A DNA stretch of 22,067 nt from an uncultured Clostridia bacterium (GTDB lineage: Bacteria; Bacillota; Clostridia; Oscillospirales; CAG-382). Below, piece by piece: positions 15,521-22,067 of the stretch. Made by a program: the position numbers and the translations under genes. The first letter of the stretch is position 1. Each line of letters starts with the position of its first letter. The stretch spans positions 1-22,067 of the forward strand of contig CAMZED010000014.1 of assembly GCA_947305675.1 (NCBI GenBank), read 5' to 3'. Below the pieces are notes generated by a model that saw only the letters and a list, made by a program, of their open reading frames with translations, had not been told where the DNA came from and did not search any database.

Positions 15521-17071
15521 ATGGAAGGACTTAAAGATCTGCACGGAAGAAAAGCGCGCGAGCTGCTTGTTTATCCCGATTACACCGACCGTGAGCTTTC
15601 GGGTAAACTCACCGGGGGCAATTACAGCGAGGGACTGGCTTCCATCTCCGCGGTGCTGAAACAGTCGGGACACGACGTCAAACTGATGCACCTGCTTTAT
15701 CTGCACGGCGAGGATGAATTCAAGGAAAAACTCAAATCGCTCGGCGAATTCGATATAATCGGGTTTTCGATCAGAACCACGGCGTTCCCCGATTGTAAGC
15801 AATATATAAAATGGACAAAAGAGGTCTGTCCCGACGTATTTATAACCTGCGGCAGCTACCACGCGACGCTTGCGCCGGAGGAGGTCATCGCCGTCGACGG
15901 GGTCGACGCCATAACCATCGGCGACGGAGAATACGCCGAACTCGAACTGTGCGACAAAATGTCCGCGGGCGAGGATTATACCGATATCGAGAGCAAATGG
16001 TTCAAGCTTCCCGACGGGACAGTAAAACGCAATCCCGTGCGCCCGCTGTTTGCCGATCTCGACCGGCTTCCCATACCCGATTTCGAGTTGTTCGATTACG
16101 ACAACCTCGACAGCGTAAAAGTCGGCACCGCCATAGTAATGATGTCGCGCGGGTGCAGGTATAACTGCACTTATTGCGGCAATTCGCAGTTTCGCAACGT
16201 TTATCCCAACAAAAAAATCTATTCCCGTTTCCGCTCGCCGCAGAACGGCATACTTTATCTCAAAACGCTGCTTGCAAAACATCCGCAGATAAAAGTCATC
16301 AATTTCCGTGACGCGATCTTTAATATGATCCCGGAATGGTTCGACGAATTCATCGAACTTTACAAACAGGAAATCCATCTGCCCTTCACCGGGAATATCC
16401 GTTTCGACATCCTTACCGAAGATACCGTAAGGCGTATGAAAGAGGCGGGATGCTACACTATCGATATGGGGCTCGAGAGCGGCGATCAGGAGATGCGTTT
16501 CAAATATCTCAAACGCTATATGACCGACGAAATGATGATCAACTGCTCGCAATGGTTCCACAAATACGGTATCGCGCAGCTGACTTACAATATCATCGGG
16601 CTGCCTCACGAGGATAAATACAGAGCCCTTAAAACCATAAAACTCAACGCGCGTATGCGTGCCGACCGGGTCATTCCCAACATCTTCTACCCCTATCCCG
16701 GAACGGTGCTTTACGAGACGGCGAAAGAAGCGGGATATCTCCCCGAGGTGATCTCGCCCGACGTGCGCGTCCCGCTTATACAGGAACAGTTCCCGGAACA
16801 CGAGGTGCTGTTTATCGAGGCTTATTTCCAGCATTTTATGAACCGCTACCGCCGTGCTTTCGCAATGAAAGGCAAAATAGGAAAGTGGTACGAAAAATGG
16901 CTTGACCGCCGCGTTACAAAGCGCAGACCGTGGTCTTATAAGTTCCTTGTGAAGCTGCACGATATCTATGCTCACGGCAGAAGCAAGGTGAAAGCTTTCG
17001 TTATCGACCACCTGCCCAAACTTTATATGAAACTGCGCGTCTGGAAGCACCGCAAGAAAGCCGAAGGGTGA
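15521..17071 (+). CDS. radical SAM protein with N-terminal B12-binding-like domain
   Basis: 516 residues. An N-terminal Rossmann-like domain (about 12-150) has features of cobalamin-binding radical SAM enzymes: DIIGFSIRTTAFPD, ITCGSYHATLAPEEV and a DGVDAITIGDGEY segment. The cobalamin-ligand DxHxxG motif is not evident, so B12 binding is uncertain. The radical SAM core follows: the 4Fe-4S motif C212-x3-C216-x2-C219 (SRGCRYNCTYCGN), then GLESGDQEMR near 317-326 in the SAM-binding region. The C-terminal 80 residues are basic, KWLDRRVTKRRPWSYK. The ATG begins at the base after the preceding stop, and the ribosome site GAAGGA lies within the GNAT gene, so translation is coupled. Reaction and substrate are unknown. 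Confidence 0.88.
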   Translation: MEGLKDLHGRKARELLVYPDYTDRELSGKLTGGNYSEGLASISAVLKQSGHDVKLMHLLYLHGEDEFKEKLKSLGEFDIIGFSIRTTAFPDCKQYIKWTKEVCPDVFITCGSYHATLAPEEVIAVDGVDAITIGDGEYAELELCDKMSAGEDYTDIESKWFKLPDGTVKRNPVRPLFADLDRLPIPDFELFDYDNLDSVKVGTAIVMMSRGCRYNCTYCGNSQFRNVYPNKKIYSRFRSPQNGILYLKTLLAKHPQIKVINFRDAIFNMIPEWFDEFIELYKQEIHLPFTGNIRFDILTEDTVRRMKEAGCYTIDMGLESGDQEMRFKYLKRYMTDEMMINCSQWFHKYGIAQLTYNIIGLPHEDKYRALKTIKLNARMRADRVIPNIFYPYPGTVLYETAKEAGYLPEVISPDVRVPLIQEQFPEHEVLFIEAYFQHFMNRYRRAFAMKGKIGKWYEKWLDRRVTKRRPWSYKFLVKLHDIYAHGRSKVKAFVIDHLPKLYMKLRVWKHRKKAEG

Positions 17072-17075
17072 TCAA

Positions 17076-17906
17076 ATGGCGGCGTTGTACGTTGTCCCCA
17101 CTCCGATCGGCAATATGTCCGATATGACCGAACGGGCGAAAGAAGTCCTCGCCGTGTGCGATTTTGTCGCCGCGGAAGATACCCGCGTCGGCGGCAAACT
17201 GCTTATGCTGCTCGGAATAAAAAAACCGCTGGTAAGCTGTCACGAGCATACGCCGGCGATAATCGTTCAAAAGATCGCCGAACGGATCATCGGCGGCGAA
17301 TCCTGCGCGTTGATAACCGACGCCGGCACCCCGGCGGTGAGCGATCCCGGTGAAAAACTCGTGGCGGAATGCGCCGCGCGCGGGATAAAGATCTGCGCGC
17401 TCCCCGGCGCCTGCGCCGCGGTCACAGCGCTTTCGGCTTCCGGGCTGAATTCGCGCCGCTTTTGCTTCGAGGGCTTCCTTCCCGATTCAAAAAGCGAGCG
17501 TGCCGAACGTATCGAGGAACTTCGCCGCGAAAAACGAACTTTTATAATATATCTTTCGCCGCACGATATCGAAAGCTATCTTGAAGAGCTTTGCGAACCG
17601 TTCGGCGACCGGAAATGCGTTCTTGCAAAAGAGATCACCAAGATCCACGAACGCTATTTCCGCGGGACTTTATCGCAAGTCGCAGCCGAGTTCGGCGCTC
17701 TGCCCGATCAGGACAAACGCGGTGAATATCTGCTTGTCTGCGAGGGTATGGCGTCTGACGACGAGTTCTGGAAGGAGCTTACCGTTTCGCAGCACGTCGA
17801 ACGGTATATGGCTTTGGGGCTTTCGAAAATGGACGCCTGCAAACAGGCGGCGCGCGACCGCGGCGTCGGCAAGAGCGAAATATACGCCGAGGTCAGCAAA
17901 CAGTAA
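17076..17906 (+). CDS. rsmI: 16S rRNA (cytidine-1402-2'-O)-methyltransferase RsmI
   Basis: 276 residues, normal length. It methylates the ribose of C1402 in the decoding centre of 16S rRNA with SAM. Family markers are LYVVPTPIGNMSDMTERA at the N-terminus, AAEDTRVGGKLL (32-43), the SAM-site segment ITDAGTPAVSDPG (80-92), and LPGACAAVTALSASGL (109-124) with FEGFLP (131-136). It lies 4 bases after the radical SAM gene, with GAAGGGTGA as ribosome site, so it belongs to the same transcript as the polA group. Its C-terminal region (about 235-276) is the usual short helical extension. Confidence 0.97.
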   Translation: MAALYVVPTPIGNMSDMTERAKEVLAVCDFVAAEDTRVGGKLLMLLGIKKPLVSCHEHTPAIIVQKIAERIIGGESCALITDAGTPAVSDPGEKLVAECAARGIKICALPGACAAVTALSASGLNSRRFCFEGFLPDSKSERAERIEELRREKRTFIIYLSPHDIESYLEELCEPFGDRKCVLAKEITKIHERYFRGTLSQVAAEFGALPDQDKRGEYLLVCEGMASDDEFWKELTVSQHVERYMALGLSKMDACKQAARDRGVGKSEIYAEVSKQ

Positions 17907-17955
17907 ATCCGCTTCTCACCGGATCGTTCCCTTGTTTGGGGGAAAGGGTGAAATT

Positions 17956-19374
17956 ATGAAAAAAACGCTAACCGCGCTCCTTGCGCTTATGCTTGTTTTT
18001 TTGCCGGTACGCCCCGCCGCGTCGGCAAAAGGAAGCACCGCTGTGTCGGTCACGCCGGAATGCCCGGAAGATCTTTTTGTCGGAGGGCAGACGACGGTGC
18101 GGCTGACCGTCGGCAAACCGGAAGTCGCTTTGCAGGCGATCGAGTTTTCGCTCGGTTACGATCCGGCACTCGTTTCGCCTGCGATAAGTTCCAACACAAA
18201 CGGCGAAATGGACGTTTTTGCCGCTAAACTGCCGTCCGGCTGGGAACAGATGTGCTCTCACGATCCCGAACAGCACAAGTTTTATCTGCGCTATGCCGCG
18301 ACCGAATCCGGCGACGTCCTTACGCTCGCGGCGCAGATCGTCATCGAAATAAGGTTCAACGTCATAGGGTCGGGCAGCGTGGTTTTCCACTCGCCTTCTT
18401 CCGACGTGATCGCTGTCCCGGCGTCCGATCCGCTTGACATACTCGGCGGTACGGGCGGCAGCGTTACGGCTGTCGCTTCGAGCGATACCGAAAAAATCGG
18501 CGTTGTGCTTTCGGGCGGGGAAAAAGCGCTTATCGGCGGCGATTATCCGCTTGATATAACCGTCACCAACCTCGGCGACGTAACCGGGATAATAGCGGTT
18601 CAGTTCCGCCTGGAATACGATAAAACCGCTTTTGATCCGGAAGTGAAAACCAACAAAAACAGCGAAATGGATGCTTTTATCGTCCAATCGCCCGATTCTT
18701 CCTGGGAACAAATGTGCTCGCTCGACTTATCGAGCGGGGTTTATACTCTGCGGCTCGCCGCCGTTAACGCCGGCACCCGCGCTCAGGAACTGCTTTCCGC
18801 CGGAGGGGAGATAAAACTGCGCGTGCCGTTCAAGGTGACCGGCTCCGAAGGATCCACCGCGGCGTTTACCGTTAAGACTGATTCCGTTATGGGCGTGAAC
18901 GGGCTGACCGGCATAATCGCCGGGAGAGGCGATTCGTTCCGGGTGTCGCTTGAAGAAAAGGCGGCGCAGACCGATCCCGTGATCCCCGAAAAATACAACG
19001 TAGACGGCGGATTTCTGCTCGGCGTGCCGGAAAAGACCGATTGCACGGTGTTTTTGTCGGAGTTTGCAAACTGCTCTTTGCTTGATTCCGACGGCAAAGA
19101 AGCTTCCGGATACGTTTGCACCGGATATAAGCTGGTCTGCGGCTCAGCCGGATACACGGTCATCGTCCGCGGCGACGGCAACGGCGACGGCGAAGTGGAA
19201 GTTTCGGATTACATCATAACAAAAAGGATCGTCCTGGAGACCTATACGCCCTCCGCGGCGCAGATACGCGCGCTGAGCCTTTCGGGCGAGGAACGGCCAG
19301 ACACCGCCGATTATATAAAAATAAAGCGGCACGTTCTGGGCACATATAATATTAATGACGTCGGCGGTAAATAA
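17956..19374 (+). CDS. secreted protein with two cohesin-like domains and a C-terminal dockerin-like module
   Basis: 472 residues with an export signal (cleavage likely after ASA near residue 24) and no lipobox. Two homologous cohesin-type beta domains follow (about 30-172 and 181-332). Each has the LQAIEFSLGYDP / IIAVQFRLEYDK strand and a shared block, NTNGEMD..WEQMCS versus NKNSEMD..WEQMCS. A small domain (about 345-404) ends in GYTVIVRG, a common partner of dockerins. The dockerin-like part starts at GDGNGDGEVEVSDY (406-419), a good calcium loop. The second loop (LSLSGEERPDTADY) has lost most calcium ligands. The frame is open far upstream, but the ATG at 17956 has AAAGGGTG ahead of it and alone gives the signal peptide. 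The role is probably surface or extracellular assembly; partners are unknown. Confidence 0.82.
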   Translation: MKKTLTALLALMLVFLPVRPAASAKGSTAVSVTPECPEDLFVGGQTTVRLTVGKPEVALQAIEFSLGYDPALVSPAISSNTNGEMDVFAAKLPSGWEQMCSHDPEQHKFYLRYAATESGDVLTLAAQIVIEIRFNVIGSGSVVFHSPSSDVIAVPASDPLDILGGTGGSVTAVASSDTEKIGVVLSGGEKALIGGDYPLDITVTNLGDVTGIIAVQFRLEYDKTAFDPEVKTNKNSEMDAFIVQSPDSSWEQMCSLDLSSGVYTLRLAAVNAGTRAQELLSAGGEIKLRVPFKVTGSEGSTAAFTVKTDSVMGVNGLTGIIAGRGDSFRVSLEEKAAQTDPVIPEKYNVDGGFLLGVPEKTDCTVFLSEFANCSLLDSDGKEASGYVCTGYKLVCGSAGYTVIVRGDGNGDGEVEVSDYIITKRIVLETYTPSAAQIRALSLSGEERPDTADYIKIKRHVLGTYNINDVGGK

Positions 19375-19375
19375 T

Positions 19376-19825
19376 ATGAAAAAGATCGTTGCTCTGCTGC
19401 TCGCCTTTGCGCTGTTTTCGGCGCTTTGCGCCTGCGGCGAAAAGAATATTGACCGCGCCGACGGGATCGCGCGCGAGCTTATCGGCGCCATCCTTGTCCG
19501 CGACACACAAACGCTTGATTCATTTACCCATCCCGACCATCTCGAAGAAGTGGTCTATGACGACGCGTTCTATGAAACGCTTGGAAATTTCGATGTTTTT
19601 GTCGGCGAACCGCTTGATAACTTCATTGTCGGCAACAAACGCTATATCGACGACGAATTGCTCGGAGGCAGGGTGTATGTCTGCGAATATATCGTTCAGA
19701 TCGACCAGATGCCTTACGACCTTATCGTTACTTTCCTCGATGGGAAGAACAGCGGGTTCGGAGTGATCGCGGTTTCGGTCAAATTCTGCACCGATCTCGG
19801 TTTTTACGATGAAGTTTCTGCCTGA
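19376..19825 (+). CDS. small lipoprotein of unknown function
   Basis: 149 residues. The signal has the lipobox ALCA-C, giving Cys20. The mature part is acidic, starting DRADGIARELIGAILVRDTQTL, with alternating strands later, as in small NTF2-like or DUF4878-like lipoproteins, but I do not assign a family. The ATG at 19376 is one base after the cohesin-dockerin stop. No clear ribosome site is visible, so it may depend on coupled translation. A start at 19355 is also open but has no ribosome site and would put seven residues ahead of the signal. Confidence 0.7.
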   Translation: MKKIVALLLAFALFSALCACGEKNIDRADGIARELIGAILVRDTQTLDSFTHPDHLEEVVYDDAFYETLGNFDVFVGEPLDNFIVGNKRYIDDELLGGRVYVCEYIVQIDQMPYDLIVTFLDGKNSGFGVIAVSVKFCTDLGFYDEVSA

Positions 19826-19836
19826 CCGGAGGATTT

Positions 19837-20709
19837 ATGCATAAAACCAAAGCGCTCGGATTACTGCGCAAATATTTCTGGATAACCGTCGGGAGCCTGG
19901 TGTTCGCATTCAGCGTCGCCGTTTTTCTCGACCCTAACAACATCGCCCCCGGAGGAGTTTCCGGCGTTGCTATAATTATAAGCAATTTCACCGAATCGAT
20001 CCCCACCGGGACCTGGGTGATCATCCTTAACGTGCCGATCTTGCTGCTCGGAGCAATTTTGCTCGGAGTAAGATTTTTGATATCGACAATTTATTCCGTC
20101 ATCGTCTCTTCGGCGGCGATCAACCTGTTTTCGGCGTATATCGATCCGCTTACCGACGACCTTATGCTCGCGGCGATCGCGGGCGGGATCCTTATGGCGA
20201 TAGGGTTGGGGTTGGTGTTTCGCGAGGGAGCCACCACCGGAGGTTCCGACGTGGTGGTAAGGATGCTCAAACTCAGATTCAAACATCTTTCCACCGGCGC
20301 GGTATTTATGATAACCGACGGCCTTATCGTCGCGGCGACGCTTGCCGCGTTCGGAAGGTTCGATATCACCATGTACGCCGCCATCGCCCTTGCAATTCAG
20401 AGCGTGGTCATGAACCGCTTACTCTACGGTTTTGACGAGGCCAGGCTGATCTATATCATCAGCGATAATGACCGCGCTATCGCAAAGAGGCTGTTGCTTG
20501 AACTCGACGCCGGAGCGACTTATATCGACGGCGAGGGCGCTTATACCGACAAACGCAAAGAAGTGCTTATGTGCGTTGTAAAGATGCGTACCCTGCCGGA
20601 AGTCCGCCGAATAGTCCGTGACGAGGACAAAAACGCGTTTATGATCGTTACAAAAGCGACCAGCGTTTTCGGCGAAGGGTTCAAAAATCACGATTCCGAG
20701 GATCTTTGA
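19837..20709 (+). CDS. YitT family membrane protein (DUF161 + DUF2179)
   Basis: 290 residues. About five or six membrane segments occupy residues 12-210, including PNNIAPGGVSGVAIIISNF and FREGATTGGSDVVVRML, both typical of YitT proteins. The C-terminal cytoplasmic domain (about 215-285), with GATYIDGEGAYTDKRKEVLMCVV, is DUF2179, a PII-like fold. The biochemical role of the family is not settled. GGAGG sits 6-8 bases before the ATG, 11 bases after the small lipoprotein. Confidence 0.93.
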   Translation: MHKTKALGLLRKYFWITVGSLVFAFSVAVFLDPNNIAPGGVSGVAIIISNFTESIPTGTWVIILNVPILLLGAILLGVRFLISTIYSVIVSSAAINLFSAYIDPLTDDLMLAAIAGGILMAIGLGLVFREGATTGGSDVVVRMLKLRFKHLSTGAVFMITDGLIVAATLAAFGRFDITMYAAIALAIQSVVMNRLLYGFDEARLIYIISDNDRAIAKRLLLELDAGATYIDGEGAYTDKRKEVLMCVVKMRTLPEVRRIVRDEDKNAFMIVTKATSVFGEGFKNHDSEDL

Positions 20710-20711
20710 AT

Positions 20712-21800
20712 ATGGGTACGGTTCGTTCGCTGCTTCGGGAATACGAACACCTTGTCCCGTCGCTCGCCGCCGAAAAACGCCCGGTGTTCCTTTACGGAAT
20801 GGGCGACGGTGCGGAAAAGATCATGAAATATCTTTCTGAACGCGGAATAAAAATAAAAGGAGTCGTCGCCTCAGACGGATTTGTGAGAGGGCAGAGCTTC
20901 GCGGGGTATAAAGTGATTTCGGTTTCCGAAGCCGAAAAAACTCACGGCGCTCTCTGCCTTGTTTTGTGCTTCGGGCTGGAGGACGACCGGCACCTTGTGC
21001 TCGACCCGCTGACCGCGCGCGGCAACCGCGTGGTTTCGCCCAACCTTCCGGTGTTCGGCGGCGGCTGCTGCGACGCCGATTATATTTCCGAACGCGAGGA
21101 AGATTTCGAAAAACTCCGCGCGGAACTTGCCGACGGCTTGTCGGTTTCGGTTTTCGATTCGCTGTTGAAATATAATATCACCGGCGACCCCGCTCAACTC
21201 GAACTTGCGGGAGCCGACGCGATCCCCGAAGGCTTTTATTCCCGCGGGGGGATACATATTGACGTCGGCGCTTACGACGGCGATACCGTTGCGGAATATC
21301 TCGCCTGCGCAAAAGACCGGCGCGGCAGGGTGATAGCTTTCGAACCGGACAGAAAGACTTTTAAAAAACTGCTCGAAAATACAAAAGATATCAAGAATAT
21401 CACCGCCGTCAACGCGCTTGTCGGCTCGAAAAACGGCGCCGTCCCGTTCGTTTCCGGATCGGGAAGAGCTTCGCACGCGGCGCCCTGCGGCGAAACCGTC
21501 GATTGCGTCACGGTCGATTCGTACTGCGGGTTCGGAAACATTTCTTCCGACGCCCCGCGCGTGACAAGCATAAAAATCGACGCAGAGGGTATGGACGAAG
21601 ACGTCATCTGCGGCGCGGCGAATACCGTTTATTGCTGCAAGACCAACGTTTGCGTCGCGCTTTATCACCGCTGCGGCGATCTGACTGCGATCCCGCGCCT
21701 TTTGCGAAGCTGCGATTATAAATACAGGTTTTTCCTTCGGAAAAAGCAGTGCCTCCCCGCGTGGGACGTGTTTCTGTACGCTATGCGCACCGATCTTTAG
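20712..21800 (+). CDS. FkbM family methyltransferase with N-terminal Rossmann-like domain
   Basis: 362 residues from the ATG at 20712. The C-terminal half is an FkbM-type SAM methyltransferase: IHIDVGAYDGDT (181-192) as SAM motif I, FEPD (210-213) as the acidic SAM ligand, VTVDSY (267-272), and IKIDAEGMDEDVICGA (287-302), the family signature. The N-terminal part (about 22-120), with VFLYGMGDGAEKIMKYLSE, resembles the nucleotide-binding-like domain often joined to such enzymes. FkbM enzymes usually O-methylate sugars in surface glycans or metabolites. A TTG at 20706 overlapping the YitT stop is in frame, but GAGGA at 20698-20702 is correctly spaced for the ATG. Confidence 0.87.
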   Translation: MGTVRSLLREYEHLVPSLAAEKRPVFLYGMGDGAEKIMKYLSERGIKIKGVVASDGFVRGQSFAGYKVISVSEAEKTHGALCLVLCFGLEDDRHLVLDPLTARGNRVVSPNLPVFGGGCCDADYISEREEDFEKLRAELADGLSVSVFDSLLKYNITGDPAQLELAGADAIPEGFYSRGGIHIDVGAYDGDTVAEYLACAKDRRGRVIAFEPDRKTFKKLLENTKDIKNITAVNALVGSKNGAVPFVSGSGRASHAAPCGETVDCVTVDSYCGFGNISSDAPRVTSIKIDAEGMDEDVICGAANTVYCCKTNVCVALYHRCGDLTAIPRLLRSCDYKYRFFLRKKQCLPAWDVFLYAMRTDL

Positions 21801-21828
21801 ATAATATTTTATAAAAAGGGTTACATAT

Positions 21829-22067
21829 ATGGTCACATCACAACTGATTGAAAAAATATCGAGCGGCGGGTTCGATAACGTTTTCGTTTCGCTTTATTCC
21901 GGTTCGGCGCTTTCGCGCCAGCGCGACCGCTATATCAGGGTGCTGAACGAATTCCAAAGACTTTACGGCGAAAGGGAAGTGACGCTCTTTTCGGTCCCCG
22001 GCAGGACGGAACTTTCGGGCAACCATACCGACCACAACCGCGGAACGGTTCTTGCCGCCTCGGTCGA
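21829..22067 (+). CDS. galK: galactokinase, N-terminal part (runs off the window)
   Basis: Seventy-nine codons are visible before the window ends. The segment VPGRTELSGNHTDHNRG aligns with the galactokinase signature GRxNxIGEHTDY, in the form common in Clostridia (GRTEIGGNHTDH), and identifies the enzyme that phosphorylates galactose at C1 in the Leloir pathway. AAAAAGGG lies 8 bases before the ATG, and the gap to the FkbM gene is 28 bases. The upstream residues DRYIRVLNEFQRLYGE fit the family's N-terminal helix. The identity rests mainly on one motif but is strong. Confidence 0.85.
   Translation, partial: MVTSQLIEKISSGGFDNVFVSLYSGSALSRQRDRYIRVLNEFQRLYGEREVTLFSVPGRTELSGNHTDHNRGTVLAASV

Noticed and set aside
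15494..17050. A 518-codon - strand reading frame
   Set aside because: It lies opposite the whole radical SAM gene, whose cysteine motif and coupling are clear. Long mirror frames arise from the codon bias here.
17927..17944. Hairpin TTCCC/GGGAA ahead of the cohesin-dockerin gene as a translation switch
   Set aside because: Only five base pairs, and it lacks a second conformation or conserved leader; not enough to call.
17581..17955. Upstream start for the cohesin-dockerin protein
   Set aside because: The extension overlaps rsmI out of frame and would put about 125 residues before the signal peptide.
20871..21836. A 321-codon - strand reading frame
   Set aside because: It is antisense to the FkbM methyltransferase gene and crosses the galK start; no recognisable domain.

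Overview
The window looks like chromosomal DNA from an uncultured, probably anaerobic Firmicute of class Clostridia (an Oscillospirales or Christensenellales-like gut lineage would fit; this is inference, there is no 16S here). Reasons: strong GGAGG-type ribosome sites, sigma-A promoters with 16-17 bp spacers, Rho-independent terminators, many lipoproteins, a YitT membrane protein, a heterodimeric ABC exporter, cohesin/dockerin modules and a clostridial-type galactokinase N-terminus. Coding DNA is moderately GC-rich and the gaps are AT-rich. I see no tRNA, rRNA, IS element, phage gene or CRISPR array, and the gene content is mostly ordinary.

Layout. (1) 1-1790, + strand: a possible tail of an upstream gene, then a sugar-type ABC solute-binding lipoprotein closed by a strong terminator. 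(2) 1841-2038: the most unusual DNA in the window, an array of about nine different mini-hairpins separated by ATGATG, switching midway to CATCAT. (3) 2077-4402, - strand: a two-gene ABC-2 type exporter (ATPase then permease). (4) 4403-4576: a divergent regulatory region with a good promoter facing left, and a TATAAT box preceded by a TTTAAG direct repeat facing right. (5) 4577-6700, +: a large secreted beta-helix lipoprotein of the Cthe_2159 (DUF4353) carbohydrate-binding type. (6) 6725-6751: a bidirectional terminator. (7) 6771-12337, -: from the right, a heterodimeric ABC exporter pair, then a Gfo/Idh/MocA-type oxidoreductase and mnmA with their own promoter. (8) 12338-12483: a divergent promoter region. 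(9) 12484 to the window end, +: polA, a GNAT acetyltransferase, a radical SAM protein, rsmI, a cohesin-dockerin secreted protein, a small lipoprotein, a YitT protein, an FkbM-type methyltransferase and the start of galK. I found no obvious terminator in this run.

How the genes relate: information-processing genes (polA, rsmI, mnmA) are interleaved with envelope and carbohydrate functions (solute-binding protein, beta-helix lipoprotein, cohesin-dockerin protein, galactokinase). The ABC exporter pair can be read as one asymmetric heterodimer from its ATPase motifs. The least explained items are the mini-hairpin array, the GNAT/radical SAM pair between polA and rsmI, and the cohesin-dockerin protein with its small lipoprotein neighbour.
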